NCBI GenBank assembly: GCA_004134985.1
Contig: REGQ01000034.1
Span: 1-60,565 of the forward strand
Direction of reading: 5' to 3'
From: Paenibacillaceae bacterium
GTDB taxonomy: Bacteria; Bacillota; Bacilli; Paenibacillales; Paenibacillaceae
DNA length: 60,565 nt
Position numbers and translations under genes: made by a program. Each line of letters begins with the position of its first letter. Position 1 is the first letter of the stretch. Shown in pieces: positions 41,704 through 49,228 of the stretch. The notes under the pieces were generated by a model that saw only the letters and a list, made by a program, of their open reading frames with translations, was not told the DNA's origin and ran no database searches.

Positions 41704-42621
41704 TTACTTAACGCCGTTGTACACAAACGCCTTGATGATCTGGCGCTGGGACAGGAAGAACACGACAAGAATCGGGGCGACCAGAATCAGATTGCCTGCC
41801 ATCAGAATGTTCCAGGTTGCAACCCCTTCAACCTCGCGAATTTTGGCAATGCCGAGCGGCAGCGTTCGCGCTGTCTCATTCGTGGTCATAACGAGCGGCC
41901 AGAAATAATCGTTCCAATGGGCAATGAAGCTGAACAAGGCAAAGGTAATCAGCACCGGCTTGACCATCGGCACCATAATGTTAAGAATGATTTTCCACTC
42001 AGCTGCCTGATCCAGCCTTGCCGCCTCCAATAGCTCATCGGAAATTTGCATAAAGGCCTGACGGAGCAGGAAGATGCCAAAGGCGCTTGAGGCAAAAGGC
42101 AAGATAAGGCCAAGATGCGTATTCAGCAGTTTGAGCGCACTCAGTTCCAAATAAACTGGGAGAAAAATCAGCTGTGCGGGAATCATCAACGTGACCATCA
42201 CGACGCCGAACAGCAGGCTCGAGCCAACAAACTTATACCGGGCAAACGCGTAGGCAGCCGGAATGATCGTCATCATTTGCAAAATAAGGATTCCGACGGC
42301 AACAACAACGCTGTTTATGAAATAGCTTAAAAAAGGTCCTGTGCTCCACGCTTTTTGAAAGTTGCTCCACACCGGATTACGTGGAATCCACTCCGGCGGG
42401 AAAATCATCGTCTCGGGCAGCGTTTTGAGCGAAGTCGAAACCATCCAGAAAAACGGCAGTGCGAAAATGAGCACCAGCATGAGCAGCAGCGCAATATTGA
42501 CCACACGCAGCACCAACTGGCCTGTTCTTCTCATCATATCCTGTCTCGTTGACGCGTCGCTCCAAGGTTTGGCGGAAGTCGTACCTAACGGGACACCCAA
42601 CGTGTCGTTAACAGCTTTCAT
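41704..42621 (-). CDS. ugpE: ABC permease, UgpE/MalG type
   Basis: A 305-residue permease. A soluble N-terminal tail of about 35 residues precedes VLRVVNIALLLMLVLIFALP. The EAA loop DELLEAARLDQAAEWKIILN and FSFIAHWNDYFWPLVMT are typical of the UgpE group. The C-terminus IIKAFVYNGVK is typical. Glycerol-phosphate specificity comes from its neighbours (GlpP, phosphodiesterase), not from this sequence itself. Confidence 0.82.
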   Translation of the reverse strand: MKAVNDTLGVPLGTTSAKPWSDASTRQDMMRRTGQLVLRVVNIALLLMLVLIFALPFFWMVSTSLKTLPETMIFPPEWIPRNPVWSNFQKAWSTGPFLSYFINSVVVAVGILILQMMTIIPAAYAFARYKFVGSSLLFGVVMVTLMIPAQLIFLPVYLELSALKLLNTHLGLILPFASSAFGIFLLRQAFMQISDELLEAARLDQAAEWKIILNIMVPMVKPVLITFALFSFIAHWNDYFWPLVMTTNETARTLPLGIAKIREVEGVATWNILMAGNLILVAPILVVFFLSQRQIIKAFVYNGVK

Positions 42622-42636
42622 TTCATCAACTCATTT

Positions 42637-43509
42637 CTAACGATAATGAACCCGCTTGGACAGCAGTTTGAAATAGACAATCGTCAGCAGGCCAACAATG
42701 ATCAGCAGCATGACCCCCGCTGCGGAGGCGTAGCCGATTTTGAAAAATCGGAAGCCATATTCATAGATGTAATAGACCAGTGTGTTGGTCGTATTGATCG
42801 GGCCGCCCTGGGTCATAATCGCAATCGTCTCGAACACTTGAAAGGAACTGATCATGTTGATAATGACCAGAAAGAAGATGGTCGGCGAAAGCAGCGGCAA
42901 AATCAGCCTGATAAATGTTGTCCAGGGCTTGGATTGGTCGAGCGCAGCCGCTTCGTGTATATCCTTCGGGATGCTCTGCAGGCCTGCAATAAAGACGAGC
43001 GCATTGTAGCCGAGCCCTTTCCATACCGCAACAATGACGAGCGAGATCAACGAGGTATCTGGATGGGACAGCCAGCCCACCTTGCTAAAGCCGAACAATC
43101 CGATAAACCAGTTCAGCAAGCCGTATTCCGGGTCCATCAGCCAGCTCCAGAGCAGCGAGATCGATACAAGCGAAATAATATGCGGGCTGAAGATCGCCCC
43201 TTGTACAAAACCATGAAACAAGCTTTTCCGGTTCAGCCACAGTGCCAGCAGCAGCGCCAGTCCGGTTGTCAAAGCAACGGTCACTACCGTATAGACCGTC
43301 GTATTGGAGAGCACTTGGATGAAATCAGGCTCTAGCAGAAGATCCTTGAAATTTTGCAAGCCGACAAAATCTTTGGTCGGACTGACAAAGTTCCAGTCGA
43401 ACATACTTAAATAAATCATGTAGAAGATCGGATAAATAAAAAACATGGAGAAAATAACGATCGCCGGCGCAACCATCCCGTATGGCCGCAGCTTCACCCA
43501 TAACGACAT
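42637..43509 (-). CDS. ugpA: ABC permease, UgpA/MalF type
   Basis: A 290-residue permease starting one base before the ATPase gene's stop region, with GGAGGGAT upstream of its ATG. The first segment is MVAPAIVIFSMFFIYPIFYM; the EAA loop is KDIHEAAALDQSKPWTTFIR. It pairs with the UgpE-type permease encoded 15 bases downstream. Confidence 0.85.
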   Translation of the reverse strand: MSLWVKLRPYGMVAPAIVIFSMFFIYPIFYMIYLSMFDWNFVSPTKDFVGLQNFKDLLLEPDFIQVLSNTTVYTVVTVALTTGLALLLALWLNRKSLFHGFVQGAIFSPHIISLVSISLLWSWLMDPEYGLLNWFIGLFGFSKVGWLSHPDTSLISLVIVAVWKGLGYNALVFIAGLQSIPKDIHEAAALDQSKPWTTFIRLILPLLSPTIFFLVIINMISSFQVFETIAIMTQGGPINTTNTLVYYIYEYGFRFFKIGYASAAGVMLLIIVGLLTIVYFKLLSKRVHYR

Positions 43510-43510
43510 C

Positions 43511-44638
43511 TTAAATCCCTCCGACAGCAGCCAGCTGTTTCATGGCTTTGCCTGCTTCCGCCATCATTTCTGTCTTCCCCATCGTCCCTGTTGCTGGGAT
43601 CTTCTCTGCTCCTGCATGGACCCGATCCCCGTTGGCTGCAAAATAATACAGTTGATCGCAGGGGATCGACACTTTCACATGGCGCGCCGTTTCCAGCGGC
43701 TGAAGAAACGTTTTGAGGAAGAAGACGCCTGCACGTGAGCCGATCTGATAGATATGTTCCGCCCCCAAGCTTTCGCGGGTAATCACTTCCCCGTCCAGCA
43801 CATACGTATCCTCTTCCCGACTTGCATTAATAAGCGCTTGTTCCGGACGGAATCCGATGTACGCTGCATTTGCGTCAGTCGGCGTTCCGAGTCCGTAGGC
43901 ATCTTCGATCTTGAAAATGTTCATTGCCGGCGTACCGATGAATTGCGCGGTAAACAAGTTGGACGGGTCATGATACAGCCTCATCGGAGAATCCGCCTGT
44001 TGGATGATGCCTTTGTTCATCACGACGATTTCATCTCCCATGGACATCGCCTCCACCTGGTCATGGGTGACATAGACGAAGGTTGTACCAAGCCGTTTGT
44101 GCAGCTGAATCAGTTCGGTCCGCATCTGGTTGCGAAGTTTGGCGTCCAGATTGGACAATGGCTCATCCAGAATGAATACCTTCGGCTGCTTCACCATCGC
44201 CCTGGCGAGCGCGACCCGTTGACGCTGACCACCCGAGAGGTTTTGCGGTTTCTTGTCCAGATGCTCGGTCAATCCGACGATCCCGGTAATATCCTGGATA
44301 AGCCGTTCACGCTCGCTCTTCCCCACGCCGCGATTTTTCAGCCCGAATTCAATATTGCCTCGCACGGTCATCGTCGGGTATAAAGCATAATTTTGGAATA
44401 CCATCGCTACATCACGCAATCCGGGAGGCGTGTCGTTCACGCACTTCCCATCGATCCAGATATCTCCGCCGGACTGCTTCTCCAGACCAGCAACCATCCG
44501 CAATGTCGTCGATTTGCCGCAGCCGGACGGACCGACCAGCACGGTGAACGAGCCGTCTTTAATCGTCAGGTTCAAGTCCTCTATTACCGTATCGTCTTTA
44601 AACCTTTTGCTTATATGCCGCAATTCGATCTTTGCCAT
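43511..44638 (-). CDS. ugpC: ABC transporter ATPase, UgpC/MsmX type
   Basis: A 375-residue ATPase. Walker A VGPSGCGKSTTLRMVAGL, signature LSGGQRQRVALARAMVKQP, Walker B KVFILDEPLSNLDAKL, H loop FVYVTHDQVEAM, followed by a C-terminal TOBE/MalK-like domain of about 120 residues (YIGFRPEQALINA). GGAGGCG precedes the ATG. Such ATPases often serve several sugar importers, so this one could also power the two importers at 6.9-10 kb and 15.8-19.5 kb that lack an ATPase. Confidence 0.92.
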   Translation of the reverse strand: MAKIELRHISKRFKDDTVIEDLNLTIKDGSFTVLVGPSGCGKSTTLRMVAGLEKQSGGDIWIDGKCVNDTPPGLRDVAMVFQNYALYPTMTVRGNIEFGLKNRGVGKSERERLIQDITGIVGLTEHLDKKPQNLSGGQRQRVALARAMVKQPKVFILDEPLSNLDAKLRNQMRTELIQLHKRLGTTFVYVTHDQVEAMSMGDEIVVMNKGIIQQADSPMRLYHDPSNLFTAQFIGTPAMNIFKIEDAYGLGTPTDANAAYIGFRPEQALINASREEDTYVLDGEVITRESLGAEHIYQIGSRAGVFFLKTFLQPLETARHVKVSIPCDQLYYFAANGDRVHAGAEKIPATGTMGKTEMMAEAGKAMKQLAAVGGI

Positions 44639-44655
44639 CGGACGCTCGCCTCCTC

Positions 44656-45996
44656 TTATTTGCTCAGCAGTTTGTTTGCTTTCTCTGCCGCCTGATCCAG
44701 CGCTTCCTGCGGGGTTGTTTTCGGGTCCAGAATCGCCTTTTGAATGCCGTCCTTAATTACTTTAGTCACTTCAGGATAAGCATTTTCCATCGGGCGCGGT
44801 CTGGCATATTCCAGTTGATCAACCGCGACTTTGAATTGCGGGTGCTCAGCAAAATGGTTTTTAATCTCATCGCTATCCAACGCGGAAAGGCGCGTTGGCA
44901 AATATCCAACATACTTATGCTGGTAAATCGTGTTTTCCTTCGATGTCATAAACTTCAGAAATTCCCAAGCGGCATCCTTCTCTTCGGCACTGCCTTTTGA
45001 AGTCATCACAAGCTGACAACCGCCTGTAGGTACCCCGTAGTTTTTGTTCGCAGGCATAAACGCAGTGACCAGTTCAAATCCGTTGCCTTTGGCAATCTCC
45101 AAACTTCCGGTTACCCCTGCCGTTGAACTGAACTTGAAAGCAGACAATTGGTTGGCCCAGTCTTTATCCGCCGCAGCGCCTGCATCATCGCCTACAGGAA
45201 TTTTGATCAGCCCGTCATTGGCCATCTTCTTCCAAAATGCCACCGGCTCCACACCTTCAGGCGAATTAAAAGCAGCGGATTTGCCGTCATCACTCAGCAT
45301 TTTGCCACCGCTTTGGGCAACCAGCGCTTCATAGAACCAAATATCGATTGGCATCGTCATGCCGAATTTGCCTTTTTCCTTCAGCACACGCGAATATTGC
45401 TCCAATTCATCCCATGTGCGCGGCCCCTCCGGATCAAGACCGGCTTCTTTCAGCATCGTGACGTTTTTATACATAATCGGCGTGCTCCGCATGAACGGGA
45501 GACCATACAGCTTCTCATCCACATAGGCATTGCCCATCAGCCCGGGATAGAAATCATCAAGCTGCAATTGCTCTTTGTCCTGGTCGGCATAGGCAGTCAG
45601 TTCTTCCAGCATGCCTGAACGGGCGAAATTTCCGGTGGAGCCAATCTCCAGATCGGTTACAGCCGGCGCGTTGCCCGCGGCAAATGCCGCCTGCACTTTG
45701 GCGTGCAAATCATCATAAGTACCTTGATGCTCGGCAATAACTTCGATCTTATCCTGCGATTCATTGAATTCCTTCACCAGATTTTGCTTCGCTTCCTCAA
45801 TCTTGTCTCCCCATGCGTACCAGTACTTGATCACAACTTTTTCGGAAGGCGTGTCTGACTTGGCGGTCGCTGTCTTGACTCCGCTGTTGCCGCTGCCGCT
45901 GCTTGTATTCCCTGTTCCACCTGTATCTTTCGCACCACATGCAGCCAATACGACCATCCACACAGCCAGTGAGAGCACCATCAACCTTTTCAGCAT
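44656..45996 (-). CDS. ugpB: ABC binding lipoprotein, UgpB-like
   Basis: A 446-residue family 1 binding protein. The ATG at 45996 follows TTGGAGGTTGAGG. Signal MLKRLMVLSLAVWMVVLAAC has lipobox LAAC. The mature protein has VVIKYWYAWGDKIEEAKQNL, YVDEKLYGLPFMRSTPIMY and MTSKGSAEEKDAAWEFLKFM, as in UgpB. It is the first gene after the leader terminator and is expected to bind glycerol 3-phosphate or its diesters outside the membrane. Confidence 0.82.
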   Translation of the reverse strand: MLKRLMVLSLAVWMVVLAACGAKDTGGTGNTSSGSGNSGVKTATAKSDTPSEKVVIKYWYAWGDKIEEAKQNLVKEFNESQDKIEVIAEHQGTYDDLHAKVQAAFAAGNAPAVTDLEIGSTGNFARSGMLEELTAYADQDKEQLQLDDFYPGLMGNAYVDEKLYGLPFMRSTPIMYKNVTMLKEAGLDPEGPRTWDELEQYSRVLKEKGKFGMTMPIDIWFYEALVAQSGGKMLSDDGKSAAFNSPEGVEPVAFWKKMANDGLIKIPVGDDAGAAADKDWANQLSAFKFSSTAGVTGSLEIAKGNGFELVTAFMPANKNYGVPTGGCQLVMTSKGSAEEKDAAWEFLKFMTSKENTIYQHKYVGYLPTRLSALDSDEIKNHFAEHPQFKVAVDQLEYARPRPMENAYPEVTKVIKDGIQKAILDPKTTPQEALDQAAEKANKLLSK

Positions 45997-46043
45997 TTCC
46001 TCAACCTCCAATTGTTTTGTTGGACCCCGGAGTCAGCAAAAAA

Positions 46044-46096
46044 AGAAACCTTAACATTGCTGCACGTCGGGCGACATGACAGCAAGCAAGGTTTCT
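46044..46096 (-). promoter_or_regulatory. Leader terminator ahead of ugpB, likely GlpP-controlled
   Basis: On the minus strand AGAAACCTT (46096-46088) and AAGGTTTCT (46052-46044), with inner TGCTG/CAGCA, form a stem followed by TTTTTTT. It ends about 48 bases before the ugpB start codon. An intrinsic terminator in a leader, directly downstream of glpP, is what GlpP overcomes in B. subtilis glpD. Confidence 0.7.
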
Positions 46097-46204
46097 CCAT
46101 TACTCCAACCGGTTCTATTTACTTGTCATAATTGATATTAACGGACAACTGTTAACGCCATGTCATCGGATTGCTAATATTCGATTAACTTTGTCCATTG
46201 CTTC

Positions 46205-47188
46205 TTAACCTGGGGAATGTCCCACCCCTGTCCATAATTCGGGCCTCGATGCCGAAATCGCTGCTGCCCCATGCTGCAAACAGGCCTGTGCCTGGCTTGG
46301 CTCGTACAGCAGCCCCCCTGTAATAATCGGGAGGGAGGAGAATGACTTCACCTTGCTGATCATCTCCGGAATGCGGGCAGGCATCACTTCAATAATATCA
46401 GGTGTAATGCTGCTAAGACTTTTTTCAATGTTTTCCAGTCCTTCGCTGTCAATGAGAAAGAAGCGCTGGATCGTCATCAATCCAAGATGTCTGGCCGCTT
46501 TTATCACATTGATTTTGGTCGAAATAATCCCCGTCGGCTTGATAACCTTGGCCAAATACTCAAGCCCGAAGCTGTCTGTGCTTAACCCGCCGATTTTTTC
46601 AAGATGCAGAAATACGGGCAGGCCATTGTCCTGAAATACATCAACATAGCCTTTCACAACTCCGATATGACCTGTCAGTAGAAATACGCCGCTTAACTGT
46701 TCGCGAACCTCCAACGCTCGCTCAATCTGCCTCGGATGCTTGATTGAAGCAATAGCTCGATGTTGGGCAATCCCGCCAAGAAATAGCTCCCGGTTGCGGT
46801 TGCTATTGCTTACACTGTTGCGGTTGCTGATACTGTTGCTATTGCTTACACTGTTGCTGTTGCTAGCGCGGTTGCTACTGTTGCTGCTATCACTGTTGCT
46901 GTTGCTGTTGCTACCACTGTTGCTGATACTGTTGCCGGCGCGGTTGCTGCTATTGCTATCACTGCTGCTGCCGTGGTTGCTGGTGCTTACACTGTTGTGG
47001 TTGCTGGTGCTATTGCTTACACTGCTGCTGATGTTGCTTGTACTGTTGCGGTTGCTACCACTGTTGCTATTGCTTACACTGCTGCGGTTGCTGTTGCTTG
47101 TACTGTTGCGGTTGCTGTTGCTGTTGCTGTTGCCGCTCTTGCCCCCAAGATGCAGCGTGCCGACGTTGCCTTCCTGCACTTTGACCAT
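46205..47188 (-). CDS. glpP: GlpP antiterminator with long Ser/Asn-rich N-terminal extension
   Basis: A 327-residue protein; B. subtilis GlpP has 192. Residues about 137-320 are a full GlpP domain: FLGGIAQHRAIASIKHPRQI, LSGVFLLTGHIGVVKGYVDV, VFLHLEKIGGLSTDSFG, GIISTKINVIKAARHLGL, PDIIEVMPARIP and LPIITGGLL. GlpP with glycerol 3-phosphate binds leader mRNA and prevents termination. Residues about 18-135 are a monotonous Ser/Asn/Arg/Gly tract, coded by GTTGCTATTGCT- and ACTGTTGCGGTT-like repeats. A start within the tract's end is not seen, so the tract seems truly translated. It precedes the Ugp operon and its leader terminator by 188 bases. Confidence 0.8.
   Translation of the reverse strand: MVKVQEGNVGTLHLGGKSGNSNSNSNRNSTSNSNRSSVSNSNSGSNRNSTSNISSSVSNSTSNHNSVSTSNHGSSSDSNSSNRAGNSISNSGSNSNSNSDSSNSSNRASNSNSVSNSNSISNRNSVSNSNRNRELFLGGIAQHRAIASIKHPRQIERALEVREQLSGVFLLTGHIGVVKGYVDVFQDNGLPVFLHLEKIGGLSTDSFGLEYLAKVIKPTGIISTKINVIKAARHLGLMTIQRFFLIDSEGLENIEKSLSSITPDIIEVMPARIPEMISKVKSFSSLPIITGGLLYEPSQAQACLQHGAAAISASRPELWTGVGHSPG
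46795..47140 (-). repeat. In-frame microsatellite in glpP
   Basis: About 345 bases made of CTGTTGCTGTTG-, TTGCGGTTGCTG- and ACTGTTGCTA-like units keep a strict three-base period and give AAC, AGC and ACAG codons for Asn and Ser on the minus strand. Confidence 0.85.
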
Positions 47189-47399
47189 AAGCGAGCCTCC
47201 TAGACATTGCTTGTTTGCGGTATGCCTCCTTTTGATCTTAATCGCCTTGTGTCAGCGGTTTGTTAAATTGCCTTATCGTTTATGTAAAGCGCAAAATGGT
47301 ATAATGGGGCGAGTTCAAAACCGAAATCAGATCTCGACGAGACGCGGGTGTGCTGCCGCGGGCTTGCAGGAGGCAAGCAATTATTATAGATAGAGTCGA

Positions 47400-47535
47400 A
47401 ATTGTTGTATTTCTTACAACATTTTCGCCTAAATATTGATTTTATGTAAAAAAAGTTGTATAAAGTACAACAATTTCAGGGAAATTCCAGATTATGAGTT
47501 GAATTGTTGTAGAAAATACAACAATTTTAGGAGCT
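47400..47535. repeat. Evenly spaced TTGTA/TACAA palindromes, 3 copies
   Basis: ATTGTTGTATTTCTTACAACA (minus last base) near 47402, AGTTGTATAAAGTACAACAA at 47454 and TTGTTGTAGAAAATACAACAA near 47505 recur every 50-55 bases; the last two are followed by TTTCAGG/TTTTAGG. The rest of the 47189-47795 gap holds this array and the dispersed repeat below; no ORF. Confidence 0.6.
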
Positions 47536-47583
47536 GAAAACCAAATTCAGTGCTTGCCTACTTCGAGAAGAGCAGCGGCAGGT

Positions 47584-47741
47584 TGCAGGGATGTTGGAAA
47601 AACGAAGTGGTCGCTTCTTAAAGCCGGATTTTAACCTTTTGAAAATGATCACAAGAAATCCGGCTTTGATGGCGATTAGAAACACCCTGCGAACCCGCAG
47701 CAGCACACCCGAGTTTCGTCAAGCGCTGATTTTTAGGTAGA
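47584..47741 (+). repeat. Dispersed repeat, copy 2 (about 158 bp)
   Basis: Same order of blocks as the copy at 29739-29899, in the same orientation, with roughly nine bases in ten alike outside the loop. The stem is AAAGCCGGATTT ... AAATCCGGCTTT. It ends about 55 bases before the HAD phosphatase start. Confidence 0.75.
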
Positions 47742-47795
47742 GCATTTTAGGAGCTGAACAGTAAACAATCACTTTTTTCATCAGGAGGATTCATC

Positions 47796-48575
47796 ATGAA
47801 GTTTGTATTTGATTTGGACGGCACCATTTGTTTTCAGGGGCAACCTGTTTCGGAAACGATATTAACCGCTCTGGAGCAATTGAAGCTCAGCGGCCATGAG
47901 GTTATTTTTGCTTCTGCCCGTCCGATTCGCGATCTGCTGCCGGTTATTCATGAACGTTTTCACAACTACTCCCTCGTTGGCGGCAATGGTTCGCTTATTT
48001 CCCTTGACGGAAAAATCATTCGAGCGGAATCCTTTGCAGCGGAGCAAATAGCGGCCATTATGCAGTTAATCGAAGCGCATCAGGCTACCTACCTGATTGA
48101 CAGTGACTGGGACTATGCTTACACAGGCCCGTCAGATCATCCGATTTTGCGAAATGTCGATCCTTCCAAGCGTGCGAAAAAGGTGGAAGTGGACACACTC
48201 CAGTCCATTGTCAAAATTCTCATTGTTACCGCAAGCGACATCGAGGCGCTGGCTGAGCAAATCGCCCTTACCGGTGCTGTCATTCACAGACATCGCCACG
48301 AAAACATCATCGACATCAGTCCGCAGAACATTCATAAATGGAATGCGTTGCTGCAGCTTGGCCTGCAGGAGAAGCAATTTGTCGCCTTTGGCAATGATGC
48401 TAATGATATCACGATGTTTCAACACGCACAGCATACCGTAATGATCGGCCATCACATTGATCTCGCGCCCTATGCTGATGAGGCGATTCCACTGGAAGGA
48501 AATTATGAAGAGCAAATCGCTGGGAAACTGCGCGAGCTGGCGGTCAGACCATTTCTCACGAAGCACCCCCTCTAA
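47796..48575 (+). CDS. HAD-family phosphatase, Cof type
   Basis: A 259-residue cytoplasmic hydrolase. Motif I FVFDLDGTICF supplies the nucleophile and general acid Asp; motif II is IFASARPIRDLL; motif III with Lys lies in DISPQNIHKWNALLQLG; motif IV is VAFGNDANDITMFQHA. The inserted C2 cap (about residues 80-185) marks the Cof/sugar-phosphatase group, acting on sugar phosphates or similar small substrates. CAGGAGG precedes the ATG. The substrate cannot be told from sequence. Confidence 0.88.
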   Translation: MKFVFDLDGTICFQGQPVSETILTALEQLKLSGHEVIFASARPIRDLLPVIHERFHNYSLVGGNGSLISLDGKIIRAESFAAEQIAAIMQLIEAHQATYLIDSDWDYAYTGPSDHPILRNVDPSKRAKKVEVDTLQSIVKILIVTASDIEALAEQIALTGAVIHRHRHENIIDISPQNIHKWNALLQLGLQEKQFVAFGNDANDITMFQHAQHTVMIGHHIDLAPYADEAIPLEGNYEEQIAGKLRELAVRPFLTKHPL

Positions 48576-48673
48576 CTGCGTCCCGCTAACGGATCAGGTG
48601 ATCCTTGTTTGATTTAAGTAGCAGAAATTGACTGTAAAGGCGAATCATGCAAAGATAAATACAGGTGATGAAC

Positions 48674-49144
48674 ATGCACAACAATGAAGAAAACGAGCTG
48701 ACACAGCTAACGCAGCACAACATTGAAGAAAATGAGCTAACGCAGCACAACATTGAAGAAAACGAGCTAACGCAACACAACATTGAAGAAAATGAGCTAA
48801 CGCAGCGCAACAATGAAGAAAACAAGCTGACACAGCACAACAATGAAGAGAACAAGCTGACACAGCACAACAATGAAGAAAACAAGCTCACACAGCACAA
48901 CATTGAAAAAAACGAGCTAATCCAGCACAATGCTGCTGCCGCGCCCGGTGCAAAAGCATCCAGGGGCGGCAACCGATCAGGCGCAGGGCGCAAAGCGATC
49001 GGTGTAACCCGCAAAATATCGCTGACCCTGCCTGAGAAGCATTGGGAGGAAATTGACCGGCGCTGCGACAGGGGCGATTATTTCGTATCTGAAATTATAC
49101 GCTCGATTATTGAAGACTATCTTCGTGATGTGGATCAATTGTAG
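48674..49144 (+). CDS. Ribbon-helix-helix protein with 10-residue N-terminal repeats
   Basis: A 156-residue protein. Residues about 3-88 are eight near-identical copies of a ten-residue unit (ENELTQHNIE or ENKLTQHNNE), coded by 30-base direct repeats. After an Ala/Gly-rich hinge, GRKAIGVTRKISLTLPEKHW then SEIIRSIIEDYLRD form a ribbon-helix-helix DNA-binding fold as in CopG-like regulators. The ATG at 48674 has AGGTGA upstream. It starts about 100 bases after the phosphatase gene and ends 84 before the MutS-like pair. It may regulate that pair; no toxin gene is adjacent. Confidence 0.7.
   Translation: MHNNEENELTQLTQHNIEENELTQHNIEENELTQHNIEENELTQRNNEENKLTQHNNEENKLTQHNNEENKLTQHNIEKNELIQHNAAAAPGAKASRGGNRSGAGRKAIGVTRKISLTLPEKHWEEIDRRCDRGDYFVSEIIRSIIEDYLRDVDQL
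48680..48925 (+). repeat. 30-bp direct repeats in the RHH gene
   Basis: Eight tandem copies of a 30-base unit of the type CACAACAATGAAGAAAACAA + GCTGACACAG; copies differ at few positions. In frame with the RHH protein. Confidence 0.85.
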
Positions 49145-49228
49145 CGCTTGCATGAATGACTGCTGCTGCGGTTCGGTCAACTTTGTCCTGCCGCAGCCTG
49201 TGAATGCTGACAGAAAGAGAGGATTCAG

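Noticed and set aside
46740-47393. Leu-rich plus-strand ORF that looks like a membrane protein
   Set aside because: It is the antisense of the Ser/Asn microsatellite in glpP.
48586-49014. Minus-strand Cys/Ser-rich repeat ORF
   Set aside because: Antisense of the 30-base repeats of the RHH gene.
48674-49144. Antitoxin of a toxin-antitoxin pair
   Set aside because: The RHH fold would allow it, but neither neighbour resembles a toxin.
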